Positions 34,612 to 42,708 of a stretch of DNA of 64,000 bases are shown here, piece after piece (position 1 is the stretch's first letter; each line of letters starts with the position of its first letter). Position numbers and translations under genes: made by a program. Under the pieces are notes generated by a model. The model was not told the DNA's origin. It did no database searches and saw only the letters and a list, made by a program, of their open reading frames with translations. The DNA comes from Faecalicatena contorta (GTDB lineage Bacteria > Bacillota > Clostridia > Lachnospirales > Lachnospiraceae): the NCBI RefSeq assembly GCF_039521745.1, contig NZ_BAAACT010000190.1. The stretch is one strand, 5' to 3'.

Positions 34612-35554
34612 CCGTATTACGCTTGGCAGGCAGGCCAAAGAACTTGGTTTTGTCCGTGACACCTTTGAGAAGGTCTGCCGCCTCGCGGATATTCTTTCTT
34701 TTATGGAAAGCGATGGGCTGCTTGCGGACAGCCTCGCCCTGAAAGGCGGCACGGCGATCAATCTGACGATTTTTGATCTGCCCCGCCTGTCGGTTGATAT
34801 AGACCTGGATTTCTCAAAGGATGTATCAAGGGAACCCATGCTGGCGGGACGGGCGCAGATCAATGAACACATACAAAAATACATGGCGGCTTCCGGCTAT
34901 ACGCTGAGTTTGAAATCAAAGCAATACCACGCGCTGGATTCCTTCGTGTACGAGTATGTGAATGCCGGAGGAATGAAAGACAACCTGAAAATTGAGATCA
35001 ACTATATGCTCCGCTGTCATACGCTGCCCGTTTCCCGCAGACCGGTTTATTTGCCATGGAACGATCAGGAGCTTACAGTATTAAGCGTTGATCCTCTGGA
35101 AATCTTCTCCGCAAAGACGGTTGCCCTCTTAAACCGGGCGGCTCCGCGGGATTTATATGATATGTTCAATATGCAAAAGTATGGATTGTTTGACGAGACG
35201 CAGGAGACGCTTTTCAGAAAGTGTATCATGTTCTATGCGGCGATTGCTTCGGAAACCGTGCCGGAACACTTTGTCCTTGATGGTATTGGCAGCATATCCG
35301 CACGGAAAATCAGGACGGACCTTACACCGGTGCTGCGCCGTGGAGAACGCTTTGACCTGGCCTCCGCGCAGAAGCAGGTAAAGGATTATTTAGCCGCAAT
35401 TCTAAAACCGGAAGATACGGAGCTGTCCTTCTGGCAGGCTTTTGCAGAGGAAAAATATCAGCCGGGCCTTTTGTTTGATGATGCTGATATTCTCTCGCGT
35501 ATTGAACATCACCCGATGGCACTATGGAAATGCGGCGGGCGGATGCCAAAGTAA
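34598..35554 (+). CDS. AbiEii/AbiGii-type nucleotidyltransferase toxin
   Basis: The 318-residue toxin partner. The polymerase-beta-like nucleotidyltransferase core has LALKGGTAINL at residues 47-57 and SVDIDLDF at 65-72, where the paired aspartates bind metal. AbiEii proteins transfer nucleotides to a cellular RNA (tRNA in studied MenT relatives), halting growth in infected cells. The gene order antitoxin-toxin with overlap is standard. Both catalytic motifs are intact, so it is likely active. Confidence 0.87.
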   Translation: MMRFDRITLGRQAKELGFVRDTFEKVCRLADILSFMESDGLLADSLALKGGTAINLTIFDLPRLSVDIDLDFSKDVSREPMLAGRAQINEHIQKYMAASGYTLSLKSKQYHALDSFVYEYVNAGGMKDNLKIEINYMLRCHTLPVSRRPVYLPWNDQELTVLSVDPLEIFSAKTVALLNRAAPRDLYDMFNMQKYGLFDETQETLFRKCIMFYAAIASETVPEHFVLDGIGSISARKIRTDLTPVLRRGERFDLASAQKQVKDYLAAILKPEDTELSFWQAFAEEKYQPGLLFDDADILSRIEHHPMALWKCGGRMPK

Positions 35555-35588
35555 AAAGATACACCGGCACTATAACGAATACATACTA

Positions 35589-35618
35589 AGGGCTGTCCTT
35601 CCGGGCAGCTCTTTCATT
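35589..35618 (+). terminator. GGCTGTC/GGCAGC hairpin before the relaxase gene
   Basis: A 10-bp stem including one G-U pair, followed by CTTTCATTTT, 10 to 15 bases before the relaxase ribosome site. It shares its GGCTGTC/GGCAGC core with the hairpin at 33153-33174. Confidence 0.6.
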
Positions 35619-35629
35619 TTGACAAGGGG

Positions 35630-37048
35630 GTGATCCTGATAGCGACCACAAGACTAATGCCGCTGCATGTGGGAAAAGGGCGGGATGTGTCTACGGCCAT
35701 TGCGGACATCATTGACTATGTGGAGAATCCGCAGAAAACGGATTTTGGAAAATTCATTTATGGCTATGAGTGTGATACCCAGATCGCGGATGCGGAGTTC
35801 CTTCTTTCCAAGCGGCAGTATTTGAACCTGACCGGACGGGACCGGGGCGCGGATGACGTGATCGCCTACCACCTCCGGCAAGCCTTCAAGCCCGGTGAAG
35901 TCACGCCGGAAGAAGCGAACCAGATCGGACGGGAGCTTGCGCTGAAGCTGACAAAGGGCAATCATGCCTTTGTGGTGTGTACCCATGTGGATAAACACCA
36001 TGTTCATAATCACATCATCATCAATTCCACCGCTCTTGACTGCACCCGGAAATTCCGCAACTTCTGGGGTTCTACCTGGGCGATCCGGCGCATGAATGAC
36101 AAGCTGTGTCTGGAGCACGGTCTGTCTATCGTGGAAAATCCAAAACCCAGCAGGAATCACTATGGCACATGGCTGGGAAACGAAAAACAGCCCTCCTTCC
36201 AGGAGCAGCTACGCCGGGCAATCGACGCGGCCCTGAAAGAAAGGCCGAAAGACTTTGAGGACTTTCTGAAAAAGCTGGAGGCTGCTGGAATCGAAGTCAA
36301 CCGGGAACGCAAGAACCTCCGGCTCCGTGTGCCGGGACAGAAAAACTATACCCGGTGCAATACGCTGAAAGGCGACTATACCGAGCAGGCGATACAGGAA
36401 CGGATCGAGGGCACCCGCACGGCAAAACCCCGCCGTACTTTTTCGCAAAAGCCCGTTCCAAAGGTTGGGCTGCTGGTGGATATTGAGGCAGCGGTCCGGA
36501 CCGGCAAGGGACCGGGCTATGAACGCTGGGCGAAGGTATTTAACTTAAAACAGCTCTCCCAGGCGGTGATCTACCTGAAAGAGCATGGAGATATGAGCTA
36601 TGAAGATTTGCAGGAAAAAGCTGCTGCGGCTACCATCAGCTTTAATGCACTGTCGGCAAAGATCAAGGAACTGGAATCGCAGATGACCGCCAATGGAGAA
36701 TTGCAGAAACAGATCGTGAACTATGCCAAGACGCGGGCGGTCTATGTGGAATACCGCAAGGCTGGTTATAGTAAAAAGTTCCGGGCGGAGCATGAGGCGG
36801 ATATTCTATTACACCAGGCGGCGAAGAAATATTTTGACAGCATAGGAATCACAAAACTGCCCTCCGTCAAATTGCTCCGGGAGGAATACGCCAGTCTGCT
36901 GGAAAAGAAACGGAAAGCCTATGCCGCCTATAAGCAGGCCCGGTCTGATATGAAGGAGCTCCATAATATCAAGGCCAATGTGGACTATCTGCTGGACATT
37001 CCTGCTTCTCAGGAGCAGCAGAAAGACAAGCAAAAATCCCGGCAATAG
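35630..37048 (+). CDS. Relaxase (MobA/VirD2 type mobilisation nuclease)
   Basis: The 472-residue relaxase nicks oriT and pilots the transferred strand. The N-terminus TTRLMPLHVGKGRD and the three-histidine metal motif within HVDKHHVHNHIIIN (residues 119-132) are characteristic. The catalytic tyrosine is probably among the tyrosines of residues 30-64. A long C-terminal helical region (residues 300-460) follows. The start is ambiguous: GTG at 35630 lies right on the GGGGG site, while homologous relaxases usually begin at the codon that here reads ATA (35639). The nuclease domain looks intact. Confidence 0.9.
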   Translation: MILIATTRLMPLHVGKGRDVSTAIADIIDYVENPQKTDFGKFIYGYECDTQIADAEFLLSKRQYLNLTGRDRGADDVIAYHLRQAFKPGEVTPEEANQIGRELALKLTKGNHAFVVCTHVDKHHVHNHIIINSTALDCTRKFRNFWGSTWAIRRMNDKLCLEHGLSIVENPKPSRNHYGTWLGNEKQPSFQEQLRRAIDAALKERPKDFEDFLKKLEAAGIEVNRERKNLRLRVPGQKNYTRCNTLKGDYTEQAIQERIEGTRTAKPRRTFSQKPVPKVGLLVDIEAAVRTGKGPGYERWAKVFNLKQLSQAVIYLKEHGDMSYEDLQEKAAAATISFNALSAKIKELESQMTANGELQKQIVNYAKTRAVYVEYRKAGYSKKFRAEHEADILLHQAAKKYFDSIGITKLPSVKLLREEYASLLEKKRKAYAAYKQARSDMKELHNIKANVDYLLDIPASQEQQKDKQKSRQ

Positions 37049-37071
37049 TTTTATGTTGCTTTGGGTTTTCA

Positions 37072-37361
37072 GCGTTCCGAAGGAACGCGCAGCCGTCACC
37101 GCAGGTGGCGATCTCAGGGGTTTGGGGATATGTCACCAACAAGCATTTTAGAGGGTTTCACGGTAACGGGAAATCCTCTAAAATACGCAATCTTACGGAA
37201 GATTGCATTGCTTGCCGGTAGTATCGTGAATTTCTGATAACCAGCTTCACCCCAAATTCGGGACAAGTCTTATTATACCGAAACTTAGATAAAGCTCATA
37301 TATGAAACTTTCGGTATAATCTAAGATTCGGTATAACAAATGGTATCATGAATTCCTGATA
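37072..37361. repeat. Hairpin and repeat cluster downstream of the relaxase gene, possible oriT or control region
   Basis: The 290 bases hold, in order: GCGTTCC/GGAACGC hairpin (37072-37088); a 15-bp stem with ATTTTAGAGG at 37145 and its complement ending at 37184; GCAATCTT/AAGATTGC (37187-37206); a 12-bp inverted repeat ATTATACCGAAA at 37272-37283 and 37309-37320, with a third copy at 37326; and two direct copies of the palindrome TATCRTGAATTYCTGATA (37222, 37344). Such density next to a relaxase suggests oriT or a regulator-binding region. No nick site could be named. Confidence 0.6.
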
Positions 37362-37412
37362 ACGAATTTATGCAAAGTTCATTTCTGGACTTCTTTTTTA
37401 AAAAAAATGAAC

Positions 37413-37441
37413 TTGACATTTCGAATGCTGTTTGCTATTAT
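37413..37441 (+). promoter_or_regulatory. Promoter of the TetR-ECF cargo operon
   Basis: TTGACA (37413-37418) and TATTAT (37436-37441) with a 17-base spacer precede the TetR gene by about 80 bases. Confidence 0.85.
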
Positions 37442-37481
37442 ATCAGTGATATGTATCGTTGATATATATCACTGATATAAT
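37437..37481. promoter_or_regulatory. TetR-type operator overlapping the promoter
   Basis: The 16-base arm ATTATATCAGTGATAT (37437-37452) is perfectly inverted at 37466-37481. It covers the -10 box and start region, so the TetR protein encoded downstream would repress itself and the transporter genes. Confidence 0.85.
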
Positions 37482-37522
37482 ATTCGGATATGCTATATAG
37501 TTGTTATAAGGAGTGTGATTTT

Positions 37523-38140
37523 ATGACGGAGTGTTCTGCAACCCAAAATAAAATATTGGAAATTGGAAAAAAAGAATTTCTTGCTAAAGGCTTTAGGGGA
37601 GCCTCCCTTCGTGGCGTTGTTAAAGAAGCTGGTTTTACTCAGGGGGCTTTCTATGGATATTACCCGGATAAGGCTTCTCTTTTTAACGCATTAGTGTCTG
37701 AGGCCGCAGATAGTCTTATGGAACAGTTCAAAGCCGCGCAACAGGCACATTTTGAGTTAATACCGGAGGATAAAGCGGCCAAAAGCAGGGAACTATCAAC
37801 GGATTATTTGAACAATTTTATTAACTTTATCTATGATAATTTCGATGCTTTTAAGTTAGTGGTCTGTTGTTCAGAAGGAACAAAATACGCAACTTATATT
37901 CATGATCTGGTGGAAATTGAAGTTGCCCAGACAGAAATCTATTATGAGCAGCTTCGCCAGCTTGGCAAGTTGGAAGGAACTATCAGCCGTGAACTCCACC
38001 ACATGATCACAAGCGCCTATTTCACCGCTGTTTTTGAAACGGTGGCTCATGATATGACGAGAGAGCACGCAATTCAATATGTAAATGAGCTTGCCACTTT
38101 CTTCAACTGCGGCTGGGATGGCCTGTTAAGGCTCAAATGA
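37523..38140 (+). CDS. TetR/AcrR-family regulator of the ECF transporter cargo
   Basis: A 205-residue regulator. The N-terminal helix-turn-helix domain (residues 5-52; RGASLRGVVKEAGFTQGAFY) is followed by a ligand domain. It starts at the ATG at 37523 after AAGGAG. A long palindromic operator lies on its promoter, and the transporter genes follow in the same direction 62 bases after its stop. It probably senses the transported compound or a related metabolite and derepresses the cargo. The ligand is unknown. Confidence 0.92.
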   Translation: MTECSATQNKILEIGKKEFLAKGFRGASLRGVVKEAGFTQGAFYGYYPDKASLFNALVSEAADSLMEQFKAAQQAHFELIPEDKAAKSRELSTDYLNNFINFIYDNFDAFKLVVCCSEGTKYATYIHDLVEIEVAQTEIYYEQLRQLGKLEGTISRELHHMITSAYFTAVFETVAHDMTREHAIQYVNELATFFNCGWDGLLRLK

Positions 38141-38202
38141 GCCTTAATTTTTCCCCATACGGTTAGCTTGCTCTAACTAATAAAATTCAGGAGGTTATTA
38201 TC

Positions 38203-38802
38203 ATGAACAAAAATTCACAGAAACTGCAAACACGAGATTTTATTTCTGTCGGTATCTTCTCGCTTATTTATGCGGCTGTCGCATTCATCATCGGTGGGAT
38301 TGCGCAGATGACACCCATTACTTTCCCGTTTATGCCGATGATCGTAGCTTTATTTACAGGAACCGTATTTATGCTCTACATAGCAAAAATTCCCAAAAGA
38401 GGAGCTATCACAATTCTTGGAATTATTTCAGGTATTCTTTTATTTATTACCGGGATGTTCTGGATGATGTCAGCATTTTTTGTGGTGTTGGGTATTATCG
38501 CAGATTTCATCTGCGCATCCGGTGGATTTAAATCCTTTAAAAAGAATATGGCGGCCTATTGTTTATTTGCGCTGTCTCCTATGGGGGCCTATGTCCCAAT
38601 GGCAATTATGCCGACACAGTTTGATGAGTTTATGAGCAAAAAAGGAGATGTATCTTCTTTTTCTGGTGTAATTGATTCCATTGGCGCAAACTGGTGGGCT
38701 ATTCCGGCGATGCTGCTTGGGACGATTCTCTGTGCTTTCATTGGCGGCTTTATTGGCAAAAAACTGCTGAAAAAGCATTTTGAAAAGGCGGGGATTGTTT
38801 AA
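38203..38802 (+). CDS. ECF transporter S component, MptD-like (cassette 1)
   Basis: A 199-residue membrane protein with five to six helices. It matches MptD-like putative S components, with the characteristic C-terminus GGFIGKKLLKKHFEKAG. S components bind the substrate and dock on EcfT. It starts the first of two complete ECF cassettes and its stop abuts the EcfT start. The substrate of this family is not established. Its counterpart in cassette 2 (44517) shares the C-terminal GKLVNKHFKKAGVL-type ending but is otherwise diverged. Confidence 0.85.
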   Translation: MNKNSQKLQTRDFISVGIFSLIYAAVAFIIGGIAQMTPITFPFMPMIVALFTGTVFMLYIAKIPKRGAITILGIISGILLFITGMFWMMSAFFVVLGIIADFICASGGFKSFKKNMAAYCLFALSPMGAYVPMAIMPTQFDEFMSKKGDVSSFSGVIDSIGANWWAIPAMLLGTILCAFIGGFIGKKLLKKHFEKAGIV

Positions 38803-39501
38803 ATGAAGATAGATCCCCGCACAAAATTACTAATTTTAGCTATAACAAGTATTTCCGTCTTTCTGAATGGGAGTATTACGATTGAGTGTATTTTTGCCGC
38901 ATTACCTTTTCTGCTACTGCTTAGTACAAAGAAGATTTATACGGCTTTAAAATATGCGGCGTTGTTTCTTGCGTTACTGGCAATTCAGCTTTGGCTTGTT
39001 CCCTTATTGCCAGTGAGTGCCGGCGGCATTATTTATATGTTTGCGGTTTATATTCGCAAGCTGATTCCCTGCTTTATGTTAGGAAGTCTGCTTATTTCAA
39101 CCACGCGTGTCAGCGAATTTTTAGCTGCGGTTGGAAAGCTCCGCTTGCCGAAAGGGTTCACGATTTCTCTTTCTATTACCCTGAGGTATTTTCCTACGAT
39201 GGGGGAAGAATGGAATTCGATTAAGGATGCAATGGCTCTGCGGGGGATACCTGTAACAGCCGCAGGGATTCTCCGCCATCCTATGCGGACGATGGAGTAT
39301 GTTTATGTCCCCATGCTGGTATCTGCTTCTAAAATATCAGATGAAATTACACAGGCCGCCATTACAAGAGGCATTGATCACGTACAAAGACGTACCTGCA
39401 TGGAAACAGTTCGTTTTCATGTGATGGATATGCTGATTTTGGTTGTGTATATAACCGTGATTATTCTTGCGTTCCTGGCAAATGGAAAGGGGTGGTTCTG
39501 A
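38803..39501 (+). CDS. ECF transporter transmembrane component EcfT (cassette 1)
   Basis: A 232-residue EcfT with five hydrophobic segments. The coupling motifs with alanine-arginine-glycine are seen as MALRGIPVT near residue 144 and AAITRGIDH near 186; they contact the ATPase domains. It abuts the S-component gene, and its TGA overlaps the ATG of the fused ATPase gene. Base composition is low in G+C like the rest of cassette 1. Confidence 0.9.
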   Translation: MKIDPRTKLLILAITSISVFLNGSITIECIFAALPFLLLLSTKKIYTALKYAALFLALLAIQLWLVPLLPVSAGGIIYMFAVYIRKLIPCFMLGSLLISTTRVSEFLAAVGKLRLPKGFTISLSITLRYFPTMGEEWNSIKDAMALRGIPVTAAGILRHPMRTMEYVYVPMLVSASKISDEITQAAITRGIDHVQRRTCMETVRFHVMDMLILVVYITVIILAFLANGKGWF

Positions 39502-40973
39502 TGATTTCTTTAAAAAACGTTTCCTTTTCTTATGACGGGCAGGAGAATAATGGGCTGCATAATGTTTCCCTTGAGATTCCAAAAGGACAATGTGTTCTGC
39601 TGTGCGGGGAAAGCGGCTGTGGAAAGACCACAATTACACGCTTGATTAACGGGCTTATTCCACATTTTTTCAGCGGAGAACTGTCAGGTGAAATTTCTGT
39701 ATGCGGGCTGGATGTAACGAAAACCGATATTGCGGATATTTCAGACTATGTAGGCTCTGTTTTTCAGAACCCACGCACACAGTTTTTTAATACAGATACA
39801 GACAGTGAAATTGTGTTCGGTTTGGAGAATCGGGCTTTGCCGCAAGAGAAACTAAAAAAGAACCTTGAGAAAACCAGCCGCGAATTAAATTTGTCTGCGC
39901 TCCGTAAAAGAAATATTTTTGAACTTTCGGGCGGTGAGAAACAGAAAATCGCTTTTGCTTCTGTTTATGCAACGGAATCAGAAATTTTTGTCTTAGACGA
40001 ACCATCCTCTAATCTGGATATGGGAGCTATTGAAGATCTGACTGATCTGCTTCAAAGAGTGAAAGCGCAGGGAAAAACGATTATTATTGCGGAACACAGG
40101 ATCTGGTATCTGATGGATGTTGCGGATCGTGTTGTTTATATGCACGGCGGGAAAATTCTGAAGGATATGACGCTTAACGATTTTCAGGCATTGCCCGAAA
40201 GTGAAATTCTTGCCAGGGGGCTTCGGTGCAGAAGCCTGTCTCATGTAAAGAAAACTGCTATTGCTCCAAAAACAAGCAGCAATGAGTTAGAAGTGCAGGG
40301 AATATCAGTCCGTCTTGGAAAACAGACAATCTTTCAAGATCTGAGTTTTACTGCTCATGGCGGAGAAGTCATTGCTGTTGTTGGGAAAAACGGTGTGGGA
40401 AAAACAACGCTTGCCCGTGTCCTGTGTGGATTACAAAAAAATGATAGTGGGACTGTATTGCTACAGGGAAAGGCTCTTGCGGAGAAACAGCGGAGAAAGT
40501 GTTCTTACATGGTTATGCAGGATGTGGGGCATCAACTGTTTACGGATAGCGTAGAAGCCGAGTGTTTGCTTGGTGTGAAAGCCCCAGACACCGCAAGAGT
40601 TGAAAAGGCGCTTGAATGGCTTGATTTGTTGGATTTCAAAGACCGGCACCCACTCTCCCTTTCGGGGGGACAAAAGCAGCGCCTTGCCGTAGCGGTCAGT
40701 CTGCTTTGCGAAAAGGAGTTATTGATTTTTGACGAACCCACTAGTGGGCTTGATTTAAAAAGTATGCAGGATGTGGGGAGACTTGCAAAAGAATTGTCTG
40801 CACAGGGGAAGATACTGCTGATTATTACCCATGATTATGAATTTATCCAGACGATTTGCTCTCGTGTGCTGGTCTTAGAGGATGGGAAAATATCAGACGA
40901 TTTATCTGGAAACATGCGCGGAACGGTTTTAGAAAAAATGAAAGGAGCAGAAAATGGAACAGAAAAAAAATAA
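39501..40973 (+). CDS. Fused two-domain ECF ATPase (cassette 1)
   Basis: A 490-residue protein with two ATPase domains, replacing the usual EcfA-EcfA' pair. Domain 1 has Walker A GESGCGKTT near residue 35 and signature LSGGEKQKIAFAS. Domain 2 has GKNGVGKTT near 297 and LSGGQKQRLAVAVS near 390. Start is the ATG at 39501, overlapping the EcfT stop. Its 3' end overlaps the start of the next ABC gene by 20 bases. Confidence 0.92.
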   Translation: MISLKNVSFSYDGQENNGLHNVSLEIPKGQCVLLCGESGCGKTTITRLINGLIPHFFSGELSGEISVCGLDVTKTDIADISDYVGSVFQNPRTQFFNTDTDSEIVFGLENRALPQEKLKKNLEKTSRELNLSALRKRNIFELSGGEKQKIAFASVYATESEIFVLDEPSSNLDMGAIEDLTDLLQRVKAQGKTIIIAEHRIWYLMDVADRVVYMHGGKILKDMTLNDFQALPESEILARGLRCRSLSHVKKTAIAPKTSSNELEVQGISVRLGKQTIFQDLSFTAHGGEVIAVVGKNGVGKTTLARVLCGLQKNDSGTVLLQGKALAEKQRRKCSYMVMQDVGHQLFTDSVEAECLLGVKAPDTARVEKALEWLDLLDFKDRHPLSLSGGQKQRLAVAVSLLCEKELLIFDEPTSGLDLKSMQDVGRLAKELSAQGKILLIITHDYEFIQTICSRVLVLEDGKISDDLSGNMRGTVLEKMKGAENGTEKK

Positions 40974-42708
40974 CACATTCAGTTGGGTCCTGCGGTTTGC
41001 AACACAGTGCAAAGGGAAAATGACAGCCTCTGTCTTACTGGCGGTACTTGGCTCTGTGTGCGGGATTGTACCCTATTTTGCGGTTTCGCGGATTGTGATT
41101 CAGATTTGTGGACAGAATTATGACCTTACTCCCATTGGTTTCTGGGCGCTTACCGCACTTCTCGGCTATCTGGGGAGCACCTGGTTTGGAACGGTTTCTA
41201 CCATACTTAGCCATCGTTCGGCTTTTACGATTTTAAAGAATATCCGGACGGAGTTGACAGCGAAGCTCTCCCGTGTACCCATGGGTTATATTCTGGATAC
41301 ACCTTCCGGTAAATTCAAAACCCTGCTGGTGGATACGGTGGAAAAGCTGGAGCTGCCGCTGGCGCACATGATACCGGAGCTGACAGCGAATATTCTTGTC
41401 CCGCTTCTGATGATGGTATATCTTTTTATCCTGGACTGGCGCATTGCCTTGATTTCGTTGATCACGATTCCCATCGGTCTTGCGTGCTACATGGGAATGA
41501 TGAAGGACTATGCAAAGCGGTATGACCGTGTACTGACTGCGGGGAAAAATATGGATGCCGCCATTGTGGAATATATTGGCGGCATTGAAGTCATCAAGAC
41601 CTTTAACCAGAGCGCCGCTTCCTATGGCAGATATGCGGATGCCGTGATGGAAAATGAAGCGGCAAAGACCACCTGGTTTAAGCAGACAAACAGCTTTTAT
41701 GTGGCGGGTATTTCCATTATGCCCTCCTGTCTGCTGGGTGTGCTGCCTTTAGGCGCATATCTGTATATACAGGGCAGCCTGGAAGCACCGGTTTTCATTA
41801 CCTGTATGATCCTCGCCCTTGGATTGGTCAAGCCGCTGATCCAGGCACTGCAATATACGGATAGTCTTGCCATGGTGGATTCCACGGTCAAAGAGATTAC
41901 AGGGCTTTTGGAAACAGAGGAAATGCAGCGGCCGACAGAACGGGTAACGCTTCCCAATTCGCATATCTCTTTCCGGGATGTTTGCTTCGGATATGGGGAT
42001 ACGGAAGTATTACACCAGATCAGCTTTGACGCGGTGCCGGACGGTATGACGGCGATCGTGGGGCCTTCCGGTTCAGGAAAGTCAACGGCGGCACGCCTGA
42101 TCGCTTCTTTCTGGGAGGCAGACAGCGGGGAAGTGCAGATTGGCGGCGTGGATGTACGGAATATTCCACTCTCACAGGTCATGGATACCGTGGCTTATGT
42201 ATCCCAGGACAATTTCCTGTTTCATCTGTCCGTGAAGGAAAATATCCGCATGGGAAAGCCGGGGGCAGAGGATGAGGAAATTGTAAATGCCGCAAAGCAG
42301 GCGAGCTGCCATGAATTTATCTCTGCCCTGCCAAGGGGATATGATACGCTGATCGGAGACGGAGGCGGGAGTCTGTCCGGCGGGGAGCGCCAGCGCATTG
42401 CCATTGCCCGAGCCATCTTAAAAAACAGCCCCGTGGTGGTGCTGGATGAGGCGACTGCTTTTACCGACCCGGAGAACGAGGCTGTCATTCAAGCGTCCAT
42501 CAATGAACTGGTGAAGGGAAAAACATTGATCGTCATTGCCCACCGCCTTTCCACCATCGTAGGAGCCGACAGGATACTGGTAATGGATCAGGGGTGCGTC
42601 AAAGACCAGGGAACGCACGAAGAGCTGTTAAAGAACAGTTCCCTTTACAGAGAGCTGTGGACCGCGCATATCAGCGCAAAAGATATGGGAGAGGAGGCGT
42701 CAGCATGA
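40954..42708 (+). CDS. Exporter-fold ABC transporter half-molecule 1
   Basis: A 584-residue protein. Six membrane helices (residues 20-320) are followed by an ATPase domain with GPSGSGKSTAAR near 369, SLSGGERQRIAIAR near 471 and VVLDEATAFTDPENE in place of the usual DEATASVD. Paired half-molecules of this fold with such a Walker B variant include siderophore importers (YbtPQ, IrtAB). Being set between two ECF cassettes suggests uptake, not export. It overlaps the second half-molecule gene by four bases. Confidence 0.9.
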   Translation: MEQKKNNTFSWVLRFATQCKGKMTASVLLAVLGSVCGIVPYFAVSRIVIQICGQNYDLTPIGFWALTALLGYLGSTWFGTVSTILSHRSAFTILKNIRTELTAKLSRVPMGYILDTPSGKFKTLLVDTVEKLELPLAHMIPELTANILVPLLMMVYLFILDWRIALISLITIPIGLACYMGMMKDYAKRYDRVLTAGKNMDAAIVEYIGGIEVIKTFNQSAASYGRYADAVMENEAAKTTWFKQTNSFYVAGISIMPSCLLGVLPLGAYLYIQGSLEAPVFITCMILALGLVKPLIQALQYTDSLAMVDSTVKEITGLLETEEMQRPTERVTLPNSHISFRDVCFGYGDTEVLHQISFDAVPDGMTAIVGPSGSGKSTAARLIASFWEADSGEVQIGGVDVRNIPLSQVMDTVAYVSQDNFLFHLSVKENIRMGKPGAEDEEIVNAAKQASCHEFISALPRGYDTLIGDGGGSLSGGERQRIAIARAILKNSPVVVLDEATAFTDPENEAVIQASINELVKGKTLIVIAHRLSTIVGADRILVMDQGCVKDQGTHEELLKNSSLYRELWTAHISAKDMGEEASA

